Below, in pieces: positions 50,351 through 59,671 of a DNA stretch of 64,000 nucleotides (its first letter is position 1; each line of letters starts with the position of its first letter). The DNA is from JBGAWK01 sp044227665 (GTDB taxonomy: Bacteria; Bacteroidota; Bacteroidia; Chitinophagales; JADIYW01). The stretch spans positions 62,001-126,000 of the forward strand of contig JBGAWK010000001.1 in NCBI GenBank assembly GCA_044227665.1. The letters run 5' to 3'. Position numbers and translations under genes: made by a program. The notes under the pieces are model-generated. The model searched no databases. It saw nothing but the letters and a program-made list of their open reading frames with translations, and was not told the origin of the DNA.

Positions 50351-52753
50351 CTACTTACCTTTACAGCATTCTTTAGCCTCTGTTTTTGTGCATTCGGCTT
50401 TGTCTTTATCACAATCACCTTTGTCCTTTTTACAACAGCTCTTATCCATGCCCTCGCATTTTTCCATCTTTTTGATACAAATCTGTTCTACAATAGTATC
50501 CCCCTTTTCATTTACGTAAGTGGTATCTTTCATGCAAGAAGGATCGTTCATACAGTCCTTCATACATTCACCCATATCAGAAGTACACGCTTCTTTCTCA
50601 CACATTTCTTTTTCGTGACACATATTGTTGCTGCCTGCTGAGGTGTCAGCCCAAGAGCCATTTCCTGCAATATATGGAGCGATAACTAATGAAACGATAG
50701 ACATTAATTTTATCAAAATATTCATAGAGGGACCCGAAGTATCTTTGAATGGGTCGCCGACAGTATCGCCAGTTACTGCTGCTTTATGTGGCTCAGATTT
50801 TTTGTAATAGGTCTGACCATTTATCTCTACACCTTTCTCGAAAGATTTTTTTGCATTATCCCAAGCACCACCGGCATTGGACTGAAACATTCCCATCAAT
50901 ACGCCCGATACGGTAACGCCAGCGAGTAATCCGCCCAACACCTCTGGGCCAAAAATAAAGCCTATAACTATAGGCGTAATAAGAGCTATTGCTCCCGGTA
51001 ACATCATCTCACGTATAGACGCCTGTGTAGAGATAGCCACACATTTCTCATACTCGGGTTTTGCTTGATATTCCATAATACCCGGAATCTCCCTGAATTG
51101 GCGTCTTACTTCATTTACCATGTCCATAGCCGCCCTACCTACTGCAGATATAGCCAAGGCAGAAAAGATAAAGGGAATCATACCGCCTATAAATAATCCT
51201 GCCAGAACATTGGCTTTGTATATATCTATGGAAGATATGCCTGAGACCCCTACGAAGGCAGCAAATAATGCCAAAGAGGTAAGAGCAGCAGAGGCTATGG
51301 CAAAACCCTTACCAGTAGCAGCGGTAGTATTACCTACGGCATCCAATATATCAGTACGACCACGTACTTCTTCGGGAAGCTGGCTCATTTCTGCTATTCC
51401 ACCTGCATTGTCAGCAATCGGACCGAAAGCATCAATAGCCAGCTGCATGGCTGTAGTTGCCATCATGCCTGCTGCGGCTATCGCTACGCCATATAGCCCT
51501 GCACAAAAATATGAGCCAAAAATACCGGCAGCCAACACCAAGATAGGCAATACCGTGCTTTCCATGCCTACTGCTAAACCACCAATAATATTGGTAGCAT
51601 GACCAGTAGAGGATTGCTTTACGATAGACAGTACCGGACGCTTGCCCATTGCTGTATAGTATTCTGTAATGATAGACATCAATGCACCTACTACGAGACC
51701 TACGGCAATAGCACCCAATACACCCCATTTGGTGAACTCATGGCCACGGAGACTCATGGTTTCTGGAAGTATATAATATACTAATCCTATACATGCCAAG
51801 CCTGTAAGTATTATAGAACCCCAGTTGCCTCTATTCAATGCCGACTGTACGTCTCCATTGTCATTATTTACGCTTACAAAAAATGTTCCTATCCAAGAAA
51901 AAATTATTCCCGTACCTGCAATAGCCATAGGCAGTAATATGGGCGCAAGACCATTAAATCCATCTACGGAAATAGTTTCTTGCCCCAATACCATCGTAGC
52001 CAATACCGTAGCCACATACGAGCCGAAAAGATCGGCACCCATACCCGCGACATCACCCACATTGTCACCCACATTATCAGCGATAGTAGCTGGATTTCTT
52101 ACATCGTCTTCAGGGATGCCAGCCTCCACTTTTCCTACTAAGTCTGCACCCACATCGGCAGCCTTAGTATAAATACCGCCACCCACACGAGCGAATAACG
52201 CTATAGACTCTGCTCCCAATGAAAATCCTGTAAGTACTTCTATGGCTCTTTTTACATTTGAAGGGTCTATATCTCCTTGAAATATAGTATAAAAGACGAT
52301 AAATAGACCACCTAGTCCCAGTACCGCAAGTCCTGCTACGCCCAGTCCCATCACAGAACCGCCGGTGAAAGAAACTTTTAGTGCTTGAGCCAAGCTGGTA
52401 CGTGCTGCTTGTGTCGTACGCACGTTGGCAAGCGTGGCTACACGCATACCTATATATCCCGCAGTAGCGGAGAATACGGCACCTATAAGGAAGGCTATGG
52501 CAATAATCGGGGAGGACTCTTCTCCACCCTTCCATCCTAGAAAGGCCAAGAGTATAGCGGCAATGATACCGAAATACGTCAAAACTTTCCACTCTGCCTT
52601 CAAGAAAGCTATCGCGCCATTGGCAATATATCCTGCCAATTCTTGCATATTTTCATTACCGGCATCTTGCTTGGATACCCACGCATACTTTAGCGCAGTA
52701 ATGATTAGACCAAAAATACCCAAAAAAGGGATTACATAAAATAAATTATTCAT
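50351..52753 (-). CDS. hppA: Membrane-bound pyrophosphatase (ion pump) with a cysteine-rich C-terminal extension
   Basis: An ion-translocating pyrophosphatase of 800 residues with about 16 helices. Active-site parts are GGGIYTKAADVGADLVGKVEAGIPEDD, NPATIADNVGDNVGD and GDTVGDPFKDTSGPSMNILIK. The Ala in VGNTTAATGKG marks the potassium-dependent type; whether it pumps Na+, H+ or both cannot be told. After the last helix (about residue 705) there is a tail of about 95 residues with 14 cysteines (for example MEKCEGMDKSCCKKDKGDC), which normal enzymes lack. The tail would face the periplasm, where both ends of these enzymes lie. Confidence 0.95.
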   Translation of the reverse strand: MNNLFYVIPFLGIFGLIITALKYAWVSKQDAGNENMQELAGYIANGAIAFLKAEWKVLTYFGIIAAILLAFLGWKGGEESSPIIAIAFLIGAVFSATAGYIGMRVATLANVRTTQAARTSLAQALKVSFTGGSVMGLGVAGLAVLGLGGLFIVFYTIFQGDIDPSNVKRAIEVLTGFSLGAESIALFARVGGGIYTKAADVGADLVGKVEAGIPEDDVRNPATIADNVGDNVGDVAGMGADLFGSYVATVLATMVLGQETISVDGFNGLAPILLPMAIAGTGIIFSWIGTFFVSVNNDNGDVQSALNRGNWGSIILTGLACIGLVYYILPETMSLRGHEFTKWGVLGAIAVGLVVGALMSIITEYYTAMGKRPVLSIVKQSSTGHATNIIGGLAVGMESTVLPILVLAAGIFGSYFCAGLYGVAIAAAGMMATTAMQLAIDAFGPIADNAGGIAEMSQLPEEVRGRTDILDAVGNTTAATGKGFAIASAALTSLALFAAFVGVSGISSIDIYKANVLAGLFIGGMIPFIFSALAISAVGRAAMDMVNEVRRQFREIPGIMEYQAKPEYEKCVAISTQASIREMMLPGAIALITPIVIGFIFGPEVLGGLLAGVTVSGVLMGMFQSNAGGAWDNAKKSFEKGVEINGQTYYKKSEPHKAAVTGDTVGDPFKDTSGPSMNILIKLMSIVSLVIAPYIAGNGSWADTSAGSNNMCHEKEMCEKEACTSDMGECMKDCMNDPSCMKDTTYVNEKGDTIVEQICIKKMEKCEGMDKSCCKKDKGDCDKDKAECTKTEAKECCKGK

Positions 52754-52781
52754 AAAGCAACTATTTTTTTAAAAAACGGTG

Positions 52782-52789
52782 CAAAGATA
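52782..52789 (-). promoter_or_regulatory. -7 element of the hppA promoter
   Basis: TATCTTTG on the minus strand is a perfect TAnnTTTG, 28 nt before the ATG. ATTG at 52812-52815 (minus strand) may be the -33 element, at a slightly long 22-bp spacing. Confidence 0.45.
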
Positions 52790-52857
52790 ATAAGAATAAC
52801 GCTATTTTTTTCAATTACTTTCAATTGTTATGTTTTTGATTATCAATAATAAAAAAA

Positions 52858-52882
52858 GAGGCGAATCCCAAGGATTCGCCTC
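52858..52882 (-). terminator. Rho-independent terminator of the DUF1571-LysM gene
   Basis: An 11-bp perfect stem (GAGGCGAATCC / GGATTCGCCTC) with a 3-nt loop is followed on the minus strand by T7. It lies 23 bp after the stop codon at 52906. Confidence 0.9.
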
Positions 52883-52905
52883 ACAATATTATATGCAGAT
52901 AAATG

Positions 52906-53715
52906 CTACTTAAATTGGAAATCAGTATCGCTTAATGTGACATTGATTTTTAGACTCTTGAATTCATACAATTCATATACCCCTTTGTCATCTTCCATTT
53001 TTTGATAGATAGGCAGATAGTTTGCTTTGTCAATATAAAGCGTAGTTTTTTTGGCGTATGCATTAGGTATTTTGATTTTCTGACCTACGGTAAGGGTATT
53101 TCCACAGCCGTTGAGTTCTTTTACCTTATATTCGGGGATGGCTCTAGATTCGCAAAATTTCCAAATATCTGTCTCTCCTGCTTTTACAGTATATTCTATA
53201 ATTTTATAATCATCTTCAAGAAGCTCTACTTTATAGCAATCTTTGCCATCGTATGTAACGCTACCTAATAATTTGCAGAAATTATTCAGATTTTCACCCT
53301 TACGTTGCTCCATGCTCTTGAGAATTATTCTTCTAGTTTGTGCAAAACCCGCACGTGTAATAGGCTGGTGAGAATCTGCTATCAAAAGCTTGTTGGTAGG
53401 ACTGAGGTTGAGCTTGAAGCCTTTTTTTACAGATACATCGGCAGATTTGGTAGGGATGTAAATTAATTGTGCAGCCTGTGGCTCACGCACATCGGCATAT
53501 ACTTTTAAGGGACTCACCTGTAGTTTGAAGCTAATGTCACTTTTTTTAATTTTTCCACCATCAAAGCGCTCTTGAGCGTAGAAGGTGAAAGTTGCAGACT
53601 TTAAAGCAACTATGGCATCCATGCTTTTTTGCATGACTTCTACACCCGTAATTGCCAAAGATTGTACAATGCTCGTGCCTATCAAAGCAGCGGAAAAGAA
53701 AAACTTTTTCATCAT
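52906..53715 (-). CDS. DUF1571 (LolA-like) protein with an inserted LysM domain
   Basis: A protein of 269 residues with a signal peptide (about 1-21). The beginning (MDAIVALKSATFTFYAQERFDGGKI) and end (TLYIDKANYLPIYQKMEDDKG, YEFKSLKINV) are the beta-sheet of a DUF1571/LolA-like lipid- or lipoprotein-handling fold. Residues 174-217 between them form a LysM repeat (EYTVKAGETDIWKFCESRAI, then LTVGQKIKIP), a peptidoglycan or chitin binder. It is probably periplasmic. A -7 box (TATTTTTG, minus strand) is at 53752-53759. Confidence 0.85.
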   Translation of the reverse strand: MMKKFFFSAALIGTSIVQSLAITGVEVMQKSMDAIVALKSATFTFYAQERFDGGKIKKSDISFKLQVSPLKVYADVREPQAAQLIYIPTKSADVSVKKGFKLNLSPTNKLLIADSHQPITRAGFAQTRRIILKSMEQRKGENLNNFCKLLGSVTYDGKDCYKVELLEDDYKIIEYTVKAGETDIWKFCESRAIPEYKVKELNGCGNTLTVGQKIKIPNAYAKKTTLYIDKANYLPIYQKMEDDKGVYELYEFKSLKINVTLSDTDFQFK

Positions 53716-53759
53716 AAATTATATTTTTATTAGATTCTGTAAATATTGTGCCAAAAATA

Positions 53760-54953
53760 TCAAAAACTTATAGGAAATCCACCATAATTTTCCATAAAGG
53801 TGCTTTTGCTCATCTTTTTACCTATGGGAGCATATACGCCTATATGATTTTGGGCATACATGCTTTCCGGATTTAGAATAGTTCCGATGCTAAGATTGGA
53901 AAGAAAATCGGGAATTTTTTCCATAGAATTTTCATAATCTGCTCGCGTTGCCAAGTTCCTATAGATAATAAATCCCCTACTGCCCATCTCAGGCTTCCAT
54001 TCCATAAAGTTTATACCTTCAGCTTTGCTTCTAATCTCGGGGCCATCGGCAGCGATTACAATATTTACATAACCGTCGGAGGATGCCTTTAATAGCTTGT
54101 GGTCTGCAAGGGTATTAAAATTATATGTGCTGCTATTGCTCAGGCTGATAGAATAATAGCGCACATCCGCTCCAGAAAAAGCATCTCTACTAGTAGGAAA
54201 TTGCGGAGGTTTGAAGCGCATCACTACCACCTGATTATTTGCTAAAGTTACTGGAGCAAATACATAGTTGTTGTCTTTATTGGGATAAAGCCCTAATCCC
54301 GCAAAGCGCAAAAAATTTACCTGATAGGGTTCTTCATATAAAAACACTAAATCCAATAGTTTCTGTATTCTTTGCAACACTTCGGAATTATCTTCAAAAG
54401 ATATGGCTATAGGTCTAGGAGGACTTGTGCTTTTGCCGGTGGCAATATCAAATGCTTCTATGGTAGGCAGTGTGACACCGGCATAGTTATCGCCTTCCGG
54501 TAAATAATACCGCAACATAATGCCTATATTGCGAACTCGGGCATCATATTTCATCACATTTTCAGCGGAATAATCTACATCATCGGGAACGATATCTAGG
54601 ACATATTCCCCTTGATTTTCGTTGCGATAGGGGTTGCCTCCTAACGAAGGAACAATGGCGGTATCTATAAGGCTGGCTATGCTGCTTCGTGTATTGTTGT
54701 CATAGATATTATAACTCATATACCGTGCATTGCCATAGGATGCACGTAGGCGTATGCCTGTTTTTTCACTCGGCGTTCTATTAAAAGAATACATGAAATA
54801 ATTGACGTTGGCATCGGGGAGGTATAATAGGTCGGTTCTGCTTCCTATATTCTCATACCAATAATTCATAAGAGTAGGGGGTGTGTCATCTTTTTTACAA
54901 GCACAAAGAAAAAAGAAGGGGAGGGCTATAATATATTTATACATATAAAGCAT
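53760..54953 (-). CDS. Lipoprotein of unknown function
   Basis: A protein of 397 residues with a lipoprotein signal (lipobox LCAC, Cys19). I do not recognise a family with confidence. The ARYMSYNIYDNNTRSS and EYVLDIVPDDV segments recall proteins with DUF1254/DUF1214-like beta domains, and the rest looks beta-rich. It is probably outer-membrane linked. A perfect -7 box (TAAATTTG, minus strand, 54966-54973) lies 12 nt before the ATG. It is divergent from the amidase gene. Confidence 0.7.
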   Translation of the reverse strand: MLYMYKYIIALPFFFLCACKKDDTPPTLMNYWYENIGSRTDLLYLPDANVNYFMYSFNRTPSEKTGIRLRASYGNARYMSYNIYDNNTRSSIASLIDTAIVPSLGGNPYRNENQGEYVLDIVPDDVDYSAENVMKYDARVRNIGIMLRYYLPEGDNYAGVTLPTIEAFDIATGKSTSPPRPIAISFEDNSEVLQRIQKLLDLVFLYEEPYQVNFLRFAGLGLYPNKDNNYVFAPVTLANNQVVVMRFKPPQFPTSRDAFSGADVRYYSISLSNSSTYNFNTLADHKLLKASSDGYVNIVIAADGPEIRSKAEGINFMEWKPEMGSRGFIIYRNLATRADYENSMEKIPDFLSNLSIGTILNPESMYAQNHIGVYAPIGKKMSKSTFMENYGGFPISF

Positions 54954-55020
54954 CTTTTATTCATCCAAATTTAATGATAGAAAATAGAGTAAGCAATAGT
55001 ATCTTAGGATTTTAATTTAT

Positions 55021-56415
55021 ATGGTAAAAATAAATACATTCGACATCGGTATTCTTGGAAGAATGGATGCTACAGATATGGCGGAGTGCATCAAAAACAA
55101 GGACATTACCTCGCAAGAGGCGGTAGCATGTAGTATCACTAGGGCTGAAAAGATGCAACCGCTTATCAATGCTGTAGTAAGCGAACGCTATGATAACGCT
55201 GCAACGGAAAGTAAAAAGCCACACAAAGGTATTTTTGGAGGAGTGCCTTCCTATATAAAAGATTTGAATGATTACGCAGGTCTCCCTACTTTTAAAGGAA
55301 GTGCAGGCGTGACAGATTATATTCCAAAAAAACACGATGCTATCGTAAATCAAATATTACATAATGGCATGGTGGTTCTAGGGAAGAGTGCTACGTCTGA
55401 ATATGGGCTGCTCCCGTGTGGCGAAACACTACAGCATGGAGAGACGCGCAACCCTTGGAATACAGAATATTCTACCGGGGGGTCTTCGGCAGGAGCGGCG
55501 GCATTGGTAGCCTCGGGAGTAGTGCCTATAGCTCACGCAAGTGACGGCGGCGGCTCCATACGCATTCCCGCATCATGTAATGGCTTAGTAGGACTCAAGC
55601 CTTCGCGAAAGAGAATTATCACCTCGATGTCGGCAAAAGCACCCATAGATATTGCTACAGACAATTGTGTGTCCAGAACAGTAAGAGATACAGCCAACTT
55701 CATCTATGATATGGAGTGTGCCTATTATAACCCCAAGTTGCCCAAGATTGGCAAAGTAGTGTCGCCAAACAGCAAAAGGCTGAAAATTGCTGTGTTTACT
55801 GATACGCCGTCAGGCGTGGAGAGTCATCCTGCCAATAAAAAAGCGGTTCTTGATACTGCGCAGATATGTAAGGATGCCAATCATGAGATACACTATATCA
55901 ATAATCCTACGCCTCATGAGTTTATGAAGGACTTCATCGTTTATTATTCTATGCTCTCCTTGGGGAATACCTTTATGGAATATTCTTCTTTAGGTTTCAG
56001 ATTCAATCATTTCAAGCTCACTAAGTTTGCTAAAGATTTGGCTTCCTTATTTCCACTTTTGGCATTGAGGGCACCATTAGCATTTAAGCGACTTAAAGAG
56101 TCGCCGTATTGGTATGAAGATATTTTCAAAAAGTATGATGTATTGATAAGTCCGGTATTGTCACACCCAGCGCCTAAAATAGGATATTTCGGCACTGCGG
56201 TGGACTCGCTAGAGCAGTTGTTGCGTCTTAATAATTATGTGAACTTTACGCCTATACAGAATATTGTAGGAGCGCCAGCCATTTCTTTGCCTATGGGCAT
56301 TAGTGAGGACGGAATACCTGTGGGTGTGCAACTTGCAACAAAATATGGCAATGACAAAACTTTATTAGAACTAGCCTTTGAAATAGAAGAAACAGGCACG
56401 TTTATTCAAATGTGA
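55021..56415 (+). CDS. Amidase signature enzyme
   Basis: An amidase of 464 residues. The Ser-cisSer-Lys triad is visible: Lys in SYIKDLND, the central serine in the DGGGSIRIPAS motif and the nucleophile in STGGSSAGAAALVASGV. It is not GatA: gatB/gatC are absent and the overall sequence is closer to 6-aminohexanoate-cyclic-dimer hydrolase-like amidases. The natural substrate is unknown. No signal peptide is seen, so it is probably cytoplasmic. Confidence 0.88.
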   Translation: MVKINTFDIGILGRMDATDMAECIKNKDITSQEAVACSITRAEKMQPLINAVVSERYDNAATESKKPHKGIFGGVPSYIKDLNDYAGLPTFKGSAGVTDYIPKKHDAIVNQILHNGMVVLGKSATSEYGLLPCGETLQHGETRNPWNTEYSTGGSSAGAAALVASGVVPIAHASDGGGSIRIPASCNGLVGLKPSRKRIITSMSAKAPIDIATDNCVSRTVRDTANFIYDMECAYYNPKLPKIGKVVSPNSKRLKIAVFTDTPSGVESHPANKKAVLDTAQICKDANHEIHYINNPTPHEFMKDFIVYYSMLSLGNTFMEYSSLGFRFNHFKLTKFAKDLASLFPLLALRAPLAFKRLKESPYWYEDIFKKYDVLISPVLSHPAPKIGYFGTAVDSLEQLLRLNNYVNFTPIQNIVGAPAISLPMGISEDGIPVGVQLATKYGNDKTLLELAFEIEETGTFIQM

Positions 56416-56544
56416 CCCATTTCTTTTCGCCGAAATAATTGATAATCATCTCTTCAAAAACTATTATCTAAACATTATAAATTTTTAGCGCAGCTACAGG
56501 TGTTGTAAATAATAATCATTTTTAATGCATAATATAAAATAATA

Positions 56545-58575
56545 ATGCCCAATCCATATTATCCGCATCTACTTTCCCCTCTAGACTTAGGCTTTACTAC
56601 TTTGCGCAACCGTACGCTCATGGGGTCTATGCATACAGGCTTGGAGGAGACCTATAATGGCTTTGAAAAGATGGCGGCTTTTTTTGGGGAACGTGCCAAA
56701 GGGGGCATAGGACTTATCGTAACCGGCGGTGTTGCGCCTAATTGGGAAGGCTGGGTGAAGCCTTTTGCCGCAAGGATGACTACGGCATCACATGCTCGAA
56801 AACACAAGATTGTAACGGATGCAGTACATAGTGAAGGGGGAAAGATTGCCATGCAGATCTTACATACTGGCCGATATGCGTATCATCCCTTGAGCGTGTC
56901 TCCATCAGGGATACAGTCTCCAATTACACCATTCAAGCCAAGAACCATGTTGGAGTGGGACATACGCCGTACTATTAAAGACTATGCTGATTGTGCACGC
57001 TTATCAAGAGATGCAGGATATGATGGCGTAGAAATTATGGGCTCGGAAGGATACCTTATCAACCAGTTTATTGCTACCCATACCAACCACCGCAAAGATG
57101 AATGGGGAGGGTCGTATGAAAATAGGATAAAATTCCCTTTGGAAATTATCAAGGCAGTGCGCAAGGCAGTAGGAGAAGATTTTATTATCATCTATAGGCT
57201 GTCTATGCTGGACTTAGTGCCTGACGGCAGCAGCTGGGAAGAAATCGTTCAATTGGCAAAAGCCGTGGAAGATGCAGGCGCAAATATTATCAATTCGGGT
57301 ATAGGGTGGCATGAAGCCCGTATCCCTACTATTGCTACCTCTGTGCCGCGCGCAGCATTTACGGAAATTACCCATAAATTGAAAGGAGCGGTGAGAATTC
57401 CTGTATGTACTAGCAATAGGATAAATACTCCTGATGTGGCAGAGCAAATCTTGGCTGAAGGTCATGCAGATATGGTATCCATGGCAAGGCCCTTACTGGC
57501 AGACCCTCATTTTGTCAACAAAGCAGCTGTGGGCAAATCCCATGAAATCAATACCTGTATTGCTTGTAATCAGGCCTGTCTAGACCATGTATTTTCCAAT
57601 AAACTTTCAAGCTGCCTAGTAAATCCTATAGCCTGCCACGAGACCGAAATTGTGGTAAACAAGACCAATCATGTAAAGAAAATTGCGGTGATTGGTGCGG
57701 GGCCAGCAGGTCTCGCCTTCGCTACCACAGCGGCAGAACGAGGCCATGAAGTTTCCTTATATGACAAAGAAGAAGCTATCGGGGGACAGTTCAATCTCGC
57801 CAAGAGAATACCTGGCAAAGAGGAATTCTATGAGACTTTACGCTATTTTGACAACAAAATAAAAAATACTGGCGTAAAATTATTTCTCAACAAAAAAGTT
57901 GCTGTTGAAGACTTAAAAGACTATGAGGAAGTCGTAATAGCTAGTGGCATACTGCCACGAAAATTATCTCTGCCAGGTGCTGACCATCCTAAGGTGGTCT
58001 CTTATATAGATATACTCAAAGGCAATGCTATTGCCGGAAAAACTGTGGCTGTGATAGGCGCAGGAGGCATAGGCTTTGATGTGTCGGAGTTTTTGGTAGC
58101 TGACGGCAACAGTAGCACTATGGATAAAAATATTTGGTTCAAGGAGTGGGGCGTGGATATTGACATGAAGGTAAGAGGCGGTATTACAGGGATAAAACCA
58201 GAAGTACATGCTCCGGCAAGAGAAGTAGTGATGTTTCAGCGTACAAAAGGCAAGGTAGGAGATAAGTTGGGAAAAACTACAGGATGGATACATCGCACGC
58301 AACTAAAGAAGATGCATGTACAAATGGTAGATGGCGTAGAATATCTCAAAATTGACGATATTGGCTTGCACTATAAGGATAAAAGCGGCAAGCCACAGAC
58401 CTATATATGTGATACCGTGGTGGTATGTGCGGGACAGCTATCCCTCAACGAATTACAACAGCCCTTAATGGATATAGGTAAGACGACACATCTTATAGGT
58501 GGGGCGCATACTGCCGGAGAATTGGATGCCAAAAGAGCTATAGATCAGGCGGTGCGCCTTGCTGTGAAGATATAA
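56545..58575 (+). CDS. fadH: 2,4-dienoyl-CoA reductase-like NADH:flavin oxidoreductase
   Basis: A protein of 676 residues with the domain order of FadH. The N-terminal FMN barrel begins LSPLDLGFTTLRNRTLMGSMHTGLEE-like and contains the 4Fe-4S cysteines CIACNQAC and, 11 residues on, C in SSCLVNP. The C-terminal FAD/NAD domains have VIGAGPAGLAFA and VIGAGGIGFDVSEF. It would reduce polyunsaturated acyl-CoA in beta-oxidation. Neighbouring fatty-acid genes are limited to the acyl-CoA ligase at 62-63.7 kb. Confidence 0.92.
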   Translation: MPNPYYPHLLSPLDLGFTTLRNRTLMGSMHTGLEETYNGFEKMAAFFGERAKGGIGLIVTGGVAPNWEGWVKPFAARMTTASHARKHKIVTDAVHSEGGKIAMQILHTGRYAYHPLSVSPSGIQSPITPFKPRTMLEWDIRRTIKDYADCARLSRDAGYDGVEIMGSEGYLINQFIATHTNHRKDEWGGSYENRIKFPLEIIKAVRKAVGEDFIIIYRLSMLDLVPDGSSWEEIVQLAKAVEDAGANIINSGIGWHEARIPTIATSVPRAAFTEITHKLKGAVRIPVCTSNRINTPDVAEQILAEGHADMVSMARPLLADPHFVNKAAVGKSHEINTCIACNQACLDHVFSNKLSSCLVNPIACHETEIVVNKTNHVKKIAVIGAGPAGLAFATTAAERGHEVSLYDKEEAIGGQFNLAKRIPGKEEFYETLRYFDNKIKNTGVKLFLNKKVAVEDLKDYEEVVIASGILPRKLSLPGADHPKVVSYIDILKGNAIAGKTVAVIGAGGIGFDVSEFLVADGNSSTMDKNIWFKEWGVDIDMKVRGGITGIKPEVHAPAREVVMFQRTKGKVGDKLGKTTGWIHRTQLKKMHVQMVDGVEYLKIDDIGLHYKDKSGKPQTYICDTVVVCAGQLSLNELQQPLMDIGKTTHLIGGAHTAGELDAKRAIDQAVRLAVKI

Positions 58576-58580
58576 GCGCA

Positions 58581-59291
58581 TTATACTATAAGTATCTCAT
58601 GTAGTATTTCTATAGACTGAATAGTGCCAAACCCTGCAACATGTATGTAGAAGTAGTCTAAGAGGTATTGTAATAAAATTTTGCGTTGCGCAAAATTTAT
58701 AGAGGCGTCTTTCTGCGCTAGGAGTAATCGCAAGTTTTTTGAGGAAGTAAGGTCTAGGGTGTGAATACCATCAGGCTGACTGACGTATATGCCTTCTTGT
58801 AAGTGGAAGTAATCTCCCGGGGTATCTGCATGTGGCAAAAAACCCAATAATAATGCGAGACCCAAGAGATAGCGATGGGGAGCAAGAGGCAAGTCCACAG
58901 AGGAAATTGTGCTGTCTAGTTTCTCATATTCATATTGTATAAAATCATAGAGAGGGACATTTACCTCATCTTCATGAATACACTTTGACAATACTTCTAA
59001 GTAAAAGATGGCTATAGATTTTTTAGTGAAATCAGTAAGAAGATGGTAATGGATGAGGCTGAGCTTGTATTCCTTGATGTGTAAGAGTTTCTTTGTATGC
59101 TGATAATAATAGTCTAAAGACAAAAAATGTGTAGGCTGTACAATATTACCTAGAGCCGCCTTTTTATTGCTTCTCACTCCCGGCAGTATAAAACTCAATA
59201 GACCATGGTTGCGAGTAAAGATTTTAGCAATCAGAGTGCTTTCAGAATATTTTATTGTTTTAATTACTAAGCCCTCAGATTTTTCTATCAT
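58581..59291 (-). CDS. recO: DNA repair protein RecO
   Basis: A protein of 236 residues that helps RecR load RecA at gaps. The N-terminal OB fold has EGLVIKTIKYSESTLIAKIFTRNHGLLSFILPGVRS; the following helical domain is LGLALLLGFLPHAD. The zinc cysteines seen in some RecO are absent, as is common in this phylum. It overlaps the truncated-haemoglobin gene by 4 bp (ATGA) and is the last gene of a minus-strand unit with the PorZ-like gene. Confidence 0.92.
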   Translation of the reverse strand: MIEKSEGLVIKTIKYSESTLIAKIFTRNHGLLSFILPGVRSNKKAALGNIVQPTHFLSLDYYYQHTKKLLHIKEYKLSLIHYHLLTDFTKKSIAIFYLEVLSKCIHEDEVNVPLYDFIQYEYEKLDSTISSVDLPLAPHRYLLGLALLLGFLPHADTPGDYFHLQEGIYVSQPDGIHTLDLTSSKNLRLLLAQKDASINFAQRKILLQYLLDYFYIHVAGFGTIQSIEILHEILIV

Positions 59292-59659
59292 GATACGCCA
59301 AGTTTTATTTGCATTAGTGCTGCGATATTCCTTGCGCGCTGCATTGCCATATCGGCGGTATCACCATTGAATAATCCATATAAGGATGCTTCAAACCAAT
59401 ATAGCCATCTGTCAAAATGCGCTCTTTCCAACGGGTATTTCTTGTGCAAATCAATATGCACTAGCATGACATTTTTTTTGTAACTATTGGGGCTGAGAAG
59501 GATATTTTCCCAAAAGTCCGTGAGCACAGGCAAATGTTCGGAAAGAGGATGACTAAGATGGTGTTGAAATATTTCTCCCAATATTTCGTCTTCAAGTAGA
59601 TGGCTATAAAACACCTCCATGAACTTTTCGATGTCTTCTCTTTTTGTAATGTCCTCCAT
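59288..59659 (-). CDS. Group III truncated haemoglobin
   Basis: A haem protein of 123 residues of the short 2-on-2 globin fold. DITKREDIEKFMEVFYSHLLEDEILGEIF is the typical start, and HIDLHKKYPLERAHFDRWLYWF contains the proximal His region. Group III members are thought to bind oxygen or nitric oxide in the cytoplasm. It is translated between the PorZ-like gene (12-bp gap) and recO (4-bp overlap). Confidence 0.9.
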   Translation of the reverse strand: MEDITKREDIEKFMEVFYSHLLEDEILGEIFQHHLSHPLSEHLPVLTDFWENILLSPNSYKKNVMLVHIDLHKKYPLERAHFDRWLYWFEASLYGLFNGDTADMAMQRARNIAALMQIKLGVS

Positions 59660-59671
59660 GAAAATTATATA

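Noticed and set aside
51120..51602. Long open frame on the plus strand inside hppA
   Set aside because: It is the reverse-strand shadow of a gene rich in Ala/Gly codons; the hppA reading is complete and well supported.
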